The notes beneath the pieces were generated by a model. It ran no database searches, was not told the origin of the DNA, and saw only the letters and a list, made by a program, of their open reading frames with translations. Shown here in pieces: positions 34,262-45,875 of a stretch of DNA of 64,000 bases (positions are counted from its first letter, which is position 1; the number at the start of each line of letters is the position of its first letter). A program made the translations under genes and the position numbers. The stretch comes from Zingiber officinale (lineage: Eukaryota > Streptophyta > Magnoliopsida > Zingiberales > Zingiberaceae). The DNA lies in the NCBI RefSeq assembly GCF_018446385.1, contig NC_055987.1:4984705-5048704 (forward strand), given 5' to 3'.

Positions 34262-36582
34262 TACATAGGCGACCCAAGTATATGTAAAATTTCATTATCG
34301 CACCTCTTATGCAGCTCGGTACGGCTGGAGATGATTTGCGCTCCATGGTCGATCCAGCTGCCGTCCATCTTCATCCTCCAAATAATAAGCGCCCGAGCGG
34401 AGCTTTTCGATGACCTTGAAGGGGCCCGCCCAGGGAGCCTCCAGCTTTCCGACATCGCCGACCGTCTTTACTTTCTTCCAGACAAGGTCGCCAACTTGGA
34501 ATGCTCTGGGGATTACGCGCCGGTTGTAGTTTTGTTTCATCCGTTGTCGGTACGCCATCAGCCGGACGGACGCCTTGGCTCGCTCTTCCTCGATCAAATC
34601 CAGCTCCGTGTTTCTCCGCTCGGCGTTATCATCATCATAATTCTGGATCCGGACGGACTCTACGCCGACTTTGACAGGAATAACCGCTTCGCCGCCATAC
34701 ACCAGATGGAAAGGCGTGACGTCGGTTCCTTCCTTTGGAGGCGTTCGGATGGCCCATAAGACGTCTGGCTTGGAGACTAGCACTACGTTCGCCAACCAGC
34801 TCGGGCACTGGACCTCGCGTATCCTTCCTTCGGGCTGCTTGGGCTTCCTCCACGTTGATGTATTCGTTGGCCCGGTGTAGCATATGGTCGTAGTCTTGGG
34901 GCGGTTTCCGAATGAGCGATCCGAAGAAGTCGCCATCCACCAAGCCTTGTGTGAAGGCATTCATCATGGTTTCCGAGGTGGTCGTTGGAATGTCCATAGC
35001 CACCCTGTTGAACCGCTGGATATAAGCTCGGAGCGATTCGAGGGCTTCTTGCTTGATGGCAAACAGACTGACACTAGTCTTCTGATAGCGCCGACTGCTT
35101 GTAAAGTGGTGGAGGAAAGCCGTTCGGAAGTCTTTGAAACTTGAGATAGATCCGTCCGGCAATCTCCGAAACTACCGTTGGGCCGATCCCGAGAGGGTGG
35201 TAAGAAAAACCCGACACTTCACTCCATCTGTATATTGGTGAAGAGTGGCCGTGTTATCGAACTTACCCAAATGATCATCCGGGTCGGTGGTTTCATTGTA
35301 TTCACCGATCGCCGGGGGCACATAGTGCTTCGGCAGAGGGTCTTGTAGAATAGCCTATGAGAATTGACGGTTGATCCGTTCGGGCGAGGCGTCCACTCGG
35401 GGGGCTTTGCCTTTTCTACTGTCTCGTCTTGGTACTTTATCTGAAGATGATCCTCGATCACGATTAACTGTTGCGGCTTCAGGAGTGCGGAATAGAGCCC
35501 GATGGAATCGAACTGTGGCTGGTGGTGCTTCCGCTCGGCCACCAGATGCTGATGTTGCCTGCTGTTCAGGCCGCTCGACTTGCGCCTTCTGTTTTTGTTC
35601 CAAAAACTTAGCGGCCCTCGACTCGATCAGAGCGTCGAGTTCCTCCATGGAAAGCGTCACCGTGTGCTGTCGTTCAGCTTCGTCCATTGCTTCCGATCGG
35701 ATGCAGGAGCGTTCCCACAGATGGCGCCAAATTGATCATGTCCGAAAGCTGAATCAATGGACGCTGGGCACGTAGCACTCTCCGGTTGCTGACGTAGATC
35801 TTAGATCGCTTGTGGAAACTTCCGGTGAACCTGCAAAAAAGTCGACCCGGGAAAGGGGTTCCTGGCGGCGACCCTCCGACGCTCAAGTCAGAAAGATGAA
35901 CAGTAAGAAAGTGGCTCCAGGGATCCTTGATTGCATACCTCCGGTGAAGTCTAATGACCTTTATATAGAGCCACGGGAACTTGGTGCACACAAACCGAGG
36001 TGTACATGTGTCATATCCCATACCGCAGCATGGGCTTGTCAGAAGAGCATGTCTGACTCCATACCGCTACAGTCTGAGCGTCTCCTTGATGAGACAGCAG
36101 AACATTCGATCGCACCATACTGAGTATGGTCTGGTCTTCGAACATGCCTGTTGTCAGCAACAGGGGTTACTGAGATGACGTTCACACTGTCCTTTACTCT
36201 TTGACCTCTTCTTCTCGGATCGACCATCAAGCCGCTCGGGCAGAGCATTCGTCTCTGGTCCGGCATAGGTGGTCGTCCGTCCGAGAAGGTTGAGGGTCGT
36301 CCGCCCGCTCGGCTCGTATCGCCTGAGACCCTGGTCAAGCAGGCAAACGGCTCGGCCTTCAGTCGTGCGTTGTATCGCGGCCGGGCGAATTATCCGCTCG
36401 GCCATATGGAAATATGGGCTCCCGGTCAGATGGTTGCCCCTTCGGATAGGGGGTCATTGCCTGGTGATCGGCATGTCCCGCCTGCTCTTCGAGTCCATGG
36501 GGTTGACCCCCCTTTGACTGCCGTCCTCCACGTGTCGCTGGATTTTCCCTTATGAGGGCCCTCCGGTCTTACCACCGGATCA
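34262..36582 (-). mobile_element. Partial Ty3/gypsy Tat-lineage element (LTR, gag, integrase end)
   Basis: On the minus strand: an LTR (36582-35733), the primer site TTTGGCGCCATCTGTGGGAA just inside it, a Gag region (about 35690-34770) and the C-terminal part of integrase (34760-34310). These closely resemble the whole copy at 44064-57983, including MDEAERQHTVTLSMEELDAL and VYGGEAVIPV. No second LTR is seen. It is broken, with several breaks, and is clearly a different insertion since its LTR differs from the 793-bp type. Confidence 0.85.
35733..36582 (-). repeat. LTR of the partial Tat element
   Basis: About 850 bp, plus-strand ends TGATCATG and CCACCGGATCA. It is related to the 44064 LTR at both termini (TGATCCGG and TTTCGGACA-type ends) but diverged in the middle. 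Confidence 0.75.
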
Positions 36583-37080
36583 AAGTTATTGTTGTATTTT
36601 GTATGATGAGAAAAATCAGCAACATTTTTAGGACTTCAAAACTTTTTAATAATTAATTTTAAAAATAATGCTATCGGTTTAAAAATATTTATTATTATAT
36701 TGTAAATATTCTGTAGGTAAAAATTTTTATCCAGATCTAACTACTACAGTTTGACTTTGACAAAAATCTTTTGGCTTTTTTAAAATATAAAAATAATTTT
36801 TAATTTATTTTTGTCAAAATAGAGAATTAATTGATAAAATTAGTGCCTTTTATAAAATTAATTTTGATAAAAAGTAGTTTATTGACAATTTTATTCAAAC
36901 CCCCTAGAATTTTTTTTAAATATTTTTTCTGACTATTTTTTTATTTTTTCCTAACCTCTTTTTCAAAAAGGGAGAAAAATAGAGTTTAGTTTAGAAGGAG
37001 TTATTGAATTGATTTAATTCTTTACTTATTTAATTGCAATATTATCTATTTTATTATTTAGTTTAACCCTAATTTAATTT
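36583..37080. other. AT-rich spacer
   Basis: No coding or structural signal seen. Confidence 0.5.
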
Positions 37081-37084
37081 GGGT

Positions 37085-38120
37085 TGATACATGTCAAAAA
37101 GGAAAAAATTATAAGTATCTCAGGTTGATTTTGATGTGATCAATCAAGTCAAGTTAGGATCTACATCATTTGATGCTTTATGTCTAAGTGTGTAGGGACT
37201 TAAGAATACAAGAAGTTGAGTAGAAGATGCAGTGGACGAGAAGGATGACACGGGAAGTGAGTGGACGGGCTCGATACATCCGAGGGATGAGAAGTTGCGA
37301 AAGAGTACATCGATGGACTAGAAGGAAGCACGCGTCACTTTCGAGGGGCGAGAAGCCGAGGAGCAAGTCTGCTCGAGGAAAAGGTAGGAGTTGCATTCAT
37401 GTGAGCTCAACTCTGGACAGCCGGAGAATCACCCAAACGACCGGACAAGTCAACACAAAGTTGACTTATCCAGACACCTAGACTCTAGGTGCCCGGACTC
37501 CAGGTGCTCGGACCAGTTTGGGCACCTAGACCAGCTTGGGCCAGCAAAGGCATCCTTTTGGAGACATTACAGCGGGGATATAATTTGAGTCTACATTAGC
37601 AATACTCTAGGTGCCTCGATCAGTTCAGGCACCTGGGCATAGATAAGAGACTTATCACGAAGTCGTTGTGGAGTCGTTGCAGAGCGGATAATATGCCACA
37701 ATGGAGGCGCCTGGACCTAGTATAGGCGCCCGGAACCCGCCACGCCATCAACGACTATATTTTGACTAGTGAGCTATAAATAGAGCCATGATCCTCTTCA
37801 TACAAGACAAGACTCGACCACGAACATTGTACTTTTATTTCAACACTTTGTATTTTTTTTTCTATTCTTAAATGTTGTAAGAGGCTATTTCACCTTCAAC
37901 AAATGAGTTTGATAGTGCGTGTTCATCTGCTTTGGATTAATAATCTCTTTGATTGTAACTAAGTAAATTTTATTATTTCTTTTTTTTTTCAATTTATGTT
38001 TTTATTGTTCAACTAACTTTTGTTCATTTTTGCTAAAGAAAGAAAGTAAAAGAAAGTGTTAATCTGATTTGCAGAGTTATTTACTCCTCTTTAACCGGCC
38101 TCATTAGGGCTTACAAACAC
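37085..38120. repeat. LTR-like fragment
   Basis: The AAGTGTGTAGGGACTTAAGAA stretch (about 37178), GGCGCC-rich middle (37700-37745), TATAAATAG box (37774-37782) and AT-rich tail resemble an LTR, similar in style to the solo LTR at 15758. Ends and target duplication could not be fixed, so both boundaries are approximate. Confidence 0.45.
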
Positions 38121-39834
38121 TTTTGACGGGGCGAATCTAAGATGGTAGGTTTGAGAGTCTCATATTAAATAATAAAAATAATTATTAAATATACTATATA
38201 ATAATAGTCTCCTCCCAACCTTCAAAGATGCATAATGTAATTGAGCTGAAACGTGAGTAATATTGAATGCATAATGTAATTGAGCTGAAACGTGAGTAAT
38301 AAAAGAAGGGAAAAAAAAAAAGTTAAAGTTTAGTTATCCAAAGGATTCTATTCGAGTTGGGTGTTAAAAACATGTATGATCGAACCAACTATACGTATTT
38401 ATTTTCGAAGGTATCAAACAATATACATATTTAAATTTTTTTTAAAAAAATATCTATAGATGGTATTAATATTATTAAAAAAATTAAGGGAGGCCGTGCC
38501 TCTCCGGTCCTAATATAAATCCACCCCGACTCTAGATGACATAAGATAGACCATTTTTAAAATTCAAGTTAATGTAATCATTTTAGTCAAAACTATTATA
38601 GATTCTTCATCAATCAATTCATTTAGCAGTTATCAATAATCATAGCCGTAATTTTCATGGGCCAAAGAGGCAATCGCCTCAGGGCCCAATCCAATGAAGA
38701 ACTCAATTTTTTTAATTATACTAAAAAAATGAGAGGCATAGACCCTAAATGACCGTTAAACCTATTCTCACGGCTCTGACACGTGAAACTAATTGTAACC
38801 TAATCTTGCAACAAGGATCGTTTATGCGACCTAATTGCGTCAATTCTCGCAGTGGCTATCTCACTCGACGATGGCTGGCGGTTGGCCTTTGCTCGCGTGG
38901 CCAAATTGCATAGCACAGGGTTGTCGCACGCTACCTTAGTCGCTTGTGTGAATTGCGACCTAATTGCATGGTGATTACTACTTGTCGCATTGCTACTGTC
39001 TGCGACCACCGCATTGGTCTCAATGTTATAGGATACACTAAATGAGCTGTCAATGTTATCGATTGAGAAAGAAAGAATTCGACGAATAGTGTTTATATAA
39101 TTATTTTAAATATTTTTTAACTTTTGTTGATGTAATATATATTTTTTTAGTTTATTTATATATTTAGTATATATGTTATTTGTAAATTGAATTTTACTAT
39201 TATTTATCCTAGTAAAAAAGTTAATTTTTTAGTATGCGATTTCAGCCCCGTCGATCGCAGGCACAGCTCTGTCAATAGTTCTATCGTTTAAAGATGGAAC
39301 CAAACATACCAACGTGCAATTCATTTTTAATCATTTGGTTAAGTTATTCATTCACCGAAAACTTTCATGGGTTAATGTGGCTTGTGCACTTAACTTATTG
39401 TTGGCAATTTTTTTTTAACCCTACGAAGACATGATTGTAATAATAACATTGACCGAAATATATCATGATTTATTATCTTATCTACTTCTATTATCCATGT
39501 CATTTTGTTTTTGTTTATTAAATTAATTATGTCAAAACATGTCAATAACTTCGGATTAATGTTGTGTCACGTACGGATAATGTTTATATTTAGTAAATTT
39601 ATTGGATAAGAATTTATCCGTCACATACTTATCGTATCAAATATTTAAAAATATGCGGCCATTCTATGAGTCCCATATTGTCCACCCTGTCTGAGTGCGT
39701 ACAGCCGTCCACCCATGAGAATCTTGGTTTCAAGTTGGGTAGATAATTCACGCAGTCCAATCTTCTCCTCGGTTTGCTTCTTATCCAAAACATCTAGTGG
39801 ACGCCGAGTGTAAGCGTGCCTCAGTCTTTAACAA
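38121..39834. other. Intergenic region upstream of the thioredoxin gene
   Basis: No gene seen. A unit of about 42 bp (ATGCATAATGTAATTGAGCT and following) is duplicated in tandem at about 38228-38302. 38650-38760 has the look of a transposon end (GGCAATCGCCTCAGGGCCC), not assigned. Confidence 0.45.
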
Positions 39835-40105
39835 CCACGTGGCTACCAGAGCGCGATCCGCATAAGATATCGACGAGATGGACGGTCCAGATCTAAAACG
39901 GTTCTGAAGTCAACTAAACGGCCGTTAAAAAACGGAGTGGAACTGTTATCCTATTTCTAGCGGAGCGTGATAAAGATGCGCTTTTGTGTCTCCTCGTTTC
40001 TCATCTCTCCTTCTCTCCTCTCCTCCTTTATCCAATCCCTCCCGTCGGCGGATCCGCAGTGATTTGATCTCGAAGGGGAAGCGGAAAGATACGATCTTTG
40101 GTGCC
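39835..40105 (+). promoter_or_regulatory. Probable promoter and leader of the ACHT gene
   Basis: A perfect palindromic G-box CCACGTGG (39835-39842) and a GATAAAG I-box-like motif (39969-39975) lie 270 and 130 bases before the ATG. This pairing is common in light-regulated plastid-protein genes. A CT-rich leader (about 39990-40045) follows. The motif reading is direct; the light regulation is inference. Confidence 0.45.
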
Positions 40106-41225
40106 ATGGCGGCGGCGGCAGCTTCGTCGGTTCAAAGGGACCTCCTTTCGCATTGCGGCATCCGTTCTTCTCGACTTCCGCCTGCGGGCCTGCGCCGCCG
40201 ATCTTCTTCTCTTAGATTGGACGGCGTGTTCCATAGAGGGAGTCTGGTCGCCGGGTCGCCAAGAGGGATGCCCTTGAAGGGGCACCTCGGTTCTGGCGGC
40301 TCTGCAAAGGTGATCCAATCCGGCCAAATCTTCCATTTTTTGTGCTTTTCTTGCATAAAGTTATCGCCTTTGGCGATTTTGGTGGAGATTGTTCTGGTTT
40401 CCCCCTTCTGAAGTAAAAGAGGGTCTTTTTCCTGGGTTGCAGATGACTCTTTCTTTCAAGAAGGCCATGAAATGGTGGGAGAAGGGGCTCCAACCCAACA
40501 TGAAGGAGATCGAGTCGGCCGAGGATCTCTCCTGTTCTTTACTGAACGCCGGCGATCAGCTTGTTGTCGTGGATTTCTTTTCTCCTGGTTGTGGAGGCTG
40601 TAGAGCCCTCCATCCAAAGGTATTCCATTTCATCTTAAGAAATTCCCAAATTTTTACCAGAGAGTAATCATTCACTTGAATTTCTCATCGATCATCTTGT
40701 TTGTTTGCAGATTTGTCAGATCGCCGAGTTGAATCCTGATGTCTTATTCTTCCAAATAAACTACGAGCAACACAAGTCCATGTGCTACAGTTTGCACGTC
40801 CATGTACTCCCCTTCTTTAGATTCTACAGAGGAGCGCAAGGCCGCCTCTGTAGCTTCAGCTGCACCAATGCAACTGTAAGAGCCTAGCAATGAAACCTTT
40901 CCTTCCTTCCTTCCTGTTGTTGTGGATGAATATGGCGTCCGATGGCATGTTGTAAACCACCTTTTTTCCTGGTTTAAAACAGATCAAGAAGTTCAAAGAT
41001 GCTTTGTCCAAGCACACCACAGACAGGTGTAGCCTTGGGCCAGCCAGGGGGCTGGAGGAGGAAGAACTCTTGGCTTTGGCGGCAAACAGAGATCTCACCT
41101 TTGACTACCCTAAGAAACCTGTTCTGCTCCCTAAAGAAATTGCAGAGATAGCTCCGACAACTCTCCCTGTGCCTCTACTCACTCGGGAAACTGAGAACAA
41201 GACTCTGGCTATGGCTGCGAGATGA
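40106..41225 (+). CDS. Atypical Cys-His-rich thioredoxin (ACHT1/2 type), chloroplastic
   Basis: Plastid redox protein. Exons 40106-40309, 40443-40619, 40711-40875 and 40983-41225 (stop TGA) all have GT-AG junctions in phase 0, for 262 residues. The first about 65 residues are Ser/Arg/Ala-rich with few acids, a typical chloroplast transit peptide. The thioredoxin fold follows: WWEKGLQPNMKEI, then DFFSPGCGGCRALHPK, with the active site CGGC at 118-121 instead of the usual WCGPC. The INYEQHKSMCYSLHVHVLPF stretch contains the cis-Pro position. SPGCGGC and the C-terminal PARGLEEEELLAL match the ACHT1/ACHT2 group. That group is known to oxidise plastid targets (2-Cys peroxiredoxin-linked, AGPase and others) during light changes. 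Confidence 0.93.
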
Positions 41226-41602
41226 GGCTGTTGTATGCCTATCTCATGATCCATTACACTCTCCTTGTAAATAGATGGTGTTCTTAAAGTTAGGTATTTG
41301 TGCAGGCTGGGTGTTTTTTTTTTTGGTTTCAGAGGCCTGCAGACGTGTGTATCGATCGTGTCGACGATGAGTAATCCGTAAGGAGGGCTATTCTTCCTCC
41401 GTTGAGAGCCCTTCAAATGTCTACAGTGATCTTCTGCCAATTGCCAAAATGTTATATACCACGAAATTGTAGATCCAAATGCTATGGATAAGATCCAGCC
41501 GAACATAGCTCTACTCCTCTATGCGTCCAGAGAGGCGTCACCGCCACGCGTAGGTGGACGTGAAGGTTAACCTCAGTCATGGTCGGATTTTTTTTTTTTC
41601 GC
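41226..41602. other. 3' flank of the ACHT gene
   Basis: Should contain the 3' UTR, with T-rich runs near 41315 and 41589. No gene seen. Confidence 0.5.
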
Positions 41603-41623
41603 GTATTTATTAAGTAACGAACT
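41603..41623 (+). repeat. 21-bp target-site duplication, left copy (RTE LINE)
   Basis: GTATTTATTAAGTAACGAAC plus T recurs exactly at 58794-58814, 17 kb away, directly after the LINE tail. This marks the left end of the RTE element. Confidence 0.9.
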
Positions 41624-41781
41624 CTGCCCATCATGATCGATCATGGTCGGTCTTAAGCTTGGATAAAGGAGAGAAATTGCGTTAGGTTGTCAGTCAGCGT
41701 CAAATTATGACAAATATTTAATGAATGAATTTATTAAATTATTATGCTAATGTTAGGTTGTTCTCCGGAAGGAATGCGTTG

Positions 41782-41949
41782 CAGGGTCCAATTGTAACGT
41801 CTTGGCAAGGATCGCTACATCTCCAGAACTAGGGTGTAGTGATAAATATGCAAGAGTTCGTGTTACAGGGTTCGACTGTAACGTCTCAGTAAGGATCGTT
41901 ATATCTCCATGAGAACTTGTGTGTAGTGTTAAATAGGTAAAAGTTTTCA
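41782..41949 (+). repeat. Two-copy 84-bp tandem repeat in the LINE 5' UTR
   Basis: CAGGGTYCRAYTGTAACGTC starts units at 41782 and 41866. The units share AAGGATCG and ATCTCC further on. It may have promoter function in the LINE, which is inference only. Confidence 0.7.
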
Positions 41950-41997
41950 CACCATAGGTTAGATAAGAATAAATATGATAGGAAAATTAATAATCTA

Positions 41998-42867
41998 AGA
42001 TTTGGAACATGGAATATAGGAACTCTCACAGGTAAATCAATGGAGGTAGTAGATATGATGATTAGGAGAAAAATTAATATTTTGTGTGTACAAGAGACAA
42101 AATGGATAGGCGAGAAGGCAAAGATGATAAAGAACTCCGGTTTTAAGTTATGGTACACTGGAAAGAGTAAAGCAAAAAATGGAGTGGGTATCATTGTAGA
42201 TAATTTGTTGAAAGATGAAGTTGTAGGAGTAGTTAGAAAAGGGGATAGAATTATAACCCTTAAGATAATAGTGGCGAAAGAAACTATGAACATAATTAAC
42301 GTATATGCACCACAAGTGAGATTAGATAAAGCTACCAAATCAAGGTTTTGGGAGGACTTAGATGAAATATTACAAAATATTTCACCAAATGAAATGATTT
42401 TAATAGGAGGTGATCTAAATGAGCATGTTGGAGTGAAAAATGAGGAATATGAGAGAGTACATGGAAGTTATGAGTTTGGAACGAGGAATGAGGAAGGGAA
42501 AACTATATTAGATTTTGCGATAGCATATGACCTCATATTAGCTAATACATTTTTAAAGAAAAGAGCAGAACACTTAGTCACATTCAAAAGTGGGAATAAT
42601 AAATCGCAAATTGACTTTCTTATGGTTAGGAAGAAGGATAGAAAGATTTATAAAGATTGCAAAGTCATCCCAGAAGAAAGCTTAACTACCCAACATAGGG
42701 TAGTAGTGTTGGATATACGCCTCAAACATAGTATTAATAGAAAGAAAATATATACAATTCCTAGAATTAAGTGGTGGAAGTTAAAGGATGTGAAACAAAA
42801 TATATTTAAGGAGAAGGTAGAAGTACAAACATTAGGTGAAATATACGATGACTCTAATACAACATGA
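41998..42867 (+). pseudogene. LINE AP-endonuclease domain (RTE clade)
   Basis: Reads RFGTWNIGTLTGKS and then CVQETKWIG (catalytic Glu), VGIIV, NVYAPQ, GGDLNEHVG (catalytic Asp and Asn), FLKKRAEHLVTFKSG, SQIDFLMV (Asp) and TQHRVVV (the final His). This is the APE-like endonuclease that nicks target DNA. The same domain is often annotated as 'craniofacial development protein 2-like' in plant genomes. The visible long frame starts at 42040, but similarity begins earlier. It is in frame to a TGA at 42865 where the protein should continue, probably a Trp codon changed by one transition. Confidence 0.9.
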
Positions 42868-42873
42868 GATAAG

Positions 42874-44063
42874 ATGGTATCTAAGTTGAAAATAGTAGCT
42901 AAGAGTGTACTTGGTGAGTCAAAGAGACATGCACCACTAAGTAAAGAATCTTGGTGGTGGAATGAGAAAGTACAAGAGAAAGTGAAGGAAAAACGAATAG
43001 CTTATAAGAAATTATATATTTGTAAGAACGAGGAAAATTTAAAAAAATATACAATAGCCAAGAAAGAAGCTAAGAAAATAGTGAGTGAAGCAAAAAATGA
43101 AAATTTTTGAACGGTTATATCAAAAATTGGATACAAAAGAAGGGGAAAGAGATATTTATAGAATAGCTAAAGTGAGAGAAAGGAAAACAAGAGATCTTAG
43201 CCAAATAAAATGTATTAAAGATGAATGTAATAGGGTATTAGTAAATGATGGAGAAATAAAAGAGCGGTGGAAGAGGTATTTTCATCAACTTTTTAATGAA
43301 GGTTTAGGTGATCAACTTAACTTAGGTAATTTAATTAGGTCAAATGAGCATAGAAATTTTAATTTTTATCGTAGAATTCAAACTTCAGAAGTAAAGCAAA
43401 CTTTAAATGAGATGCACAATGGAAAAGCCGTTGGACCAGATGATATTCCGATAGAGGTATGGAAGTGCTTAGGGAAACAAGGTATTGAATGACTTACAAA
43501 ATTATTTAACATGATATTGAAAACGAAAAAAATGTCTGATCAATGGAGGATAAGTACTCTAGTTCCCTTATATAAGAACAAGGGAGACATACAAAATTGT
43601 GCAAACTATAGGGGTATTAAACTAATAAGTCATACTATGAAACTTTGGGAAAAAGTAATAGAAAAAAGATTAAGGAAGGAGACCACAGCGACAGAAAATC
43701 AATTTGGGTTCATGCTTGGAAGGTCGACAATAGAAGCTATACATCTCCTTAGACAATTAATTAAAAAATATCGGGAGCAAAAACAAGATCTACACATGGT
43801 ATTTATTGACTTAGAAAAAATTTATGAAAGAGTCCCAAGAGAAATTATATGGAGAATTTTAGAAAAGCGAGGTGTTAACGTAACATATATTGAACTAATT
43901 AAGGATATGTATGAGGATGTAACGACCAGAATAAAGACTCCAGGCAGAGTAATTGAAGCATTTCCAATAAAGATAGGGTTACATCAGGGATCAACCCTAA
44001 GTCCCTATCTTTTTACACTAATTATGGATGAACTCACTGCGCACATTCAAGACACAGTACCGT
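42874..44063 (+). pseudogene. LINE linker and reverse transcriptase, N-terminal half
   Basis: Frames at 42874-43110, 43085-43492 and 43511-44063 form the linker and fingers/palm. NGKAVGPDDIPIEVWK, LVPLYKNKGDIQNCANYRGI, ENQFGFMLGRSTIEAI, FIDLEKIYERVP (first catalytic Asp region) and GLHQGSTLSPYLF are all standard RTE reverse-transcriptase motifs. A TGA at 43490 stands where Trp is expected, and a one-base shift lies around 43095-43110 in an A-rich run. The frame is then interrupted by the Tat insertion at 44064 and resumes at 57989. Confidence 0.9.
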
Positions 44064-44856
44064 TGATCCGGCGGTAAGAACAGGGGACCCCCATTCTGGG
44101 GAGTCAACGCCACGTGGAAGTCAAAGGGCCAGGTGACCGACCCGAGATGGGTGGGTCAAACGCCCGACCGGCCGACCGATGTCTAACTGATGGCAAAAGG
44201 TGCCCCAGCAGGAAGCTGGGCCCCGGCGCTCATAGTACAGGATCGTAGGGCCAAGCGGAGGACACGCTCGGCCGAAGACATGAGGTAGCATACTGCTAAC
44301 AGTCCCCACAAAGCACATTATCGAGAATCTCCCAAGTAGACCGCTATAGGTGTCCGGCCGGACGTAAGGTAGAGGCTAGCCGACCTGACGCCCGACCGGG
44401 AGCAAGGGGAAAAAGACAAGGGACATCTTTTTTTGACAGCGGCATGTTCTACGTTTAGGCCATACTCCAAATCTTACGACAGGGGGTTCCACTGTCCCAT
44501 CGAAGACGTGCTTGGACTGTGACAGTATGGGGTTAGGTAAGCTCACTGACAGGCCTTTACTGGGGTATGGGCTGAGGACACGTGTACACCCTGGTATGTG
44601 TGCACCCGCTTCTCCAGAGCCCTATATAAAGGCCCTCATCCTTCGCCAGAGGGATGCATTCTACGATTCTTGGAGCCACTTTCTTGTTGAGCTTTGCCTG
44701 ACTTGAGCATCGGAGGGTCGTCGCCGGGAACCCCTTCCCGGCCCGACTTCCTTGCAGGTTCGTCGGAGGACCGTACGACCGGTCGGAGACCCACATCAGC
44801 GACTCGAAGAGCGCCACGTGCCCAGCGTCCGTTGATTCAGCTTTCGGACAGGATCA
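44064..44856 (+). repeat. 5' LTR of the Tat element
   Basis: 793 bp, TGATCCGG...GACAGGATCA. TATATAAAGG (about 44623-44632) is the likely core promoter. It pairs with 57191-57983. Confidence 0.95.
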
Positions 44857-44901
44857 ATTTGGCGTCGTCTGTGGGAACGCTCCTACATCCGAACGAAAAC
44901 A

Positions 44902-45870
44902 ATGGACGAAGCTGGACGACAGCACACGGTGACGCTTTCCACGGAGGAACTCGACGCTCTGATCGAGTTGAGGGCCGCCAAGCTTGTGGAACAAAAACAG
45001 AAGGCACCAGCCGAGCGGCCTGAGCAGCAAGCAACATTAACATCTGGTGGCCGAGCGGAAGCACCCCCAGCCACAGTTCCATTCCATCGGGCTCTATTCC
45101 GCACTCCTGAAGCCGCAGCAGTTAATCGTGATCGAGGATCATCCTCAGATGAAGTACCAAGACGAGACAGTAGAAAAGGCAAAGCCCCCCGAGCGGACGC
45201 CTCTCCCGAACGGATCAACCGTCAATTCTCAGAGGCTATTCTACAAGACCCTCTGCCAAAGCACTATGTGCCCCCAGCGATCGGTGAATACAATGGAACC
45301 ACCGACCTGGATGATCATTTGGGTAAGTTCGATAACACGGCTACTCTCCACCAATATACAGATGTAGTGAAGTGTCGGGTTTTTCTTACCATCCTCTCGG
45401 GATCGACCCAACGGTGGTTTCGGAGACTGCCGGACGGATCTATCTCAAGTTTCAAAGACTTCCGAACGACCTTCTTTCACCATTTTGCAAGCAGTCGGCG
45501 CTATCAAAAAATCAGTGTTAGTCTGTTTGCCATCAAACAGGAAGCTCGCGAATCGCTCCGAGCCTACATCCAGCGGTTCAACAGAGTTACCATGGATATT
45601 CCAACGGCCACCTTGGAGACCATGATGAATGCCTTCACACAAGGCCTTGTGGATGGGGATTTCTTCCGATCACTCATTCGGAAGCCGTCCCGGGACTACG
45701 ACCACATGCTACACCGGGCCAACGAATACATTAATGTGGAGGAAGCCCAAGCGGCTTGGAAAAAAGAAACTCCAACCGAGCGGACTCCTCCTGCCGAGCG
45801 GAAGCCGCACGCTGCTCATCAGCCACCCAGAGGACTGAGGGCCGAAGCAATCCGCTCCCCCCATGCTAGG
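44902..45870 (+). CDS. Gag of the Tat element
   Basis: Open frame starting MDEAGRQHTVTLSTEELDAL 46 bases after the LTR. It has a charged N-terminal part and a capsid core of the plant retrotrans_gag type (DLDDHLGKFDN, CRVFLTILSGSTQRWFRRLP, SLFAIKQEARESLRAYIQRFN, NAFTQGLVDGDFF). The rest of the Gag region continues beyond the nested solo LTR (about 48745-49070). Fossil. Confidence 0.88.
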
Positions 45871-45875
45871 TCACA

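Noticed and set aside
38800-39009. Minus-strand small frame upstream of the thioredoxin gene
   Set aside because: 69 codons with no domain, in repeat-like DNA with CGAC/GCGAC words; no support as a gene.
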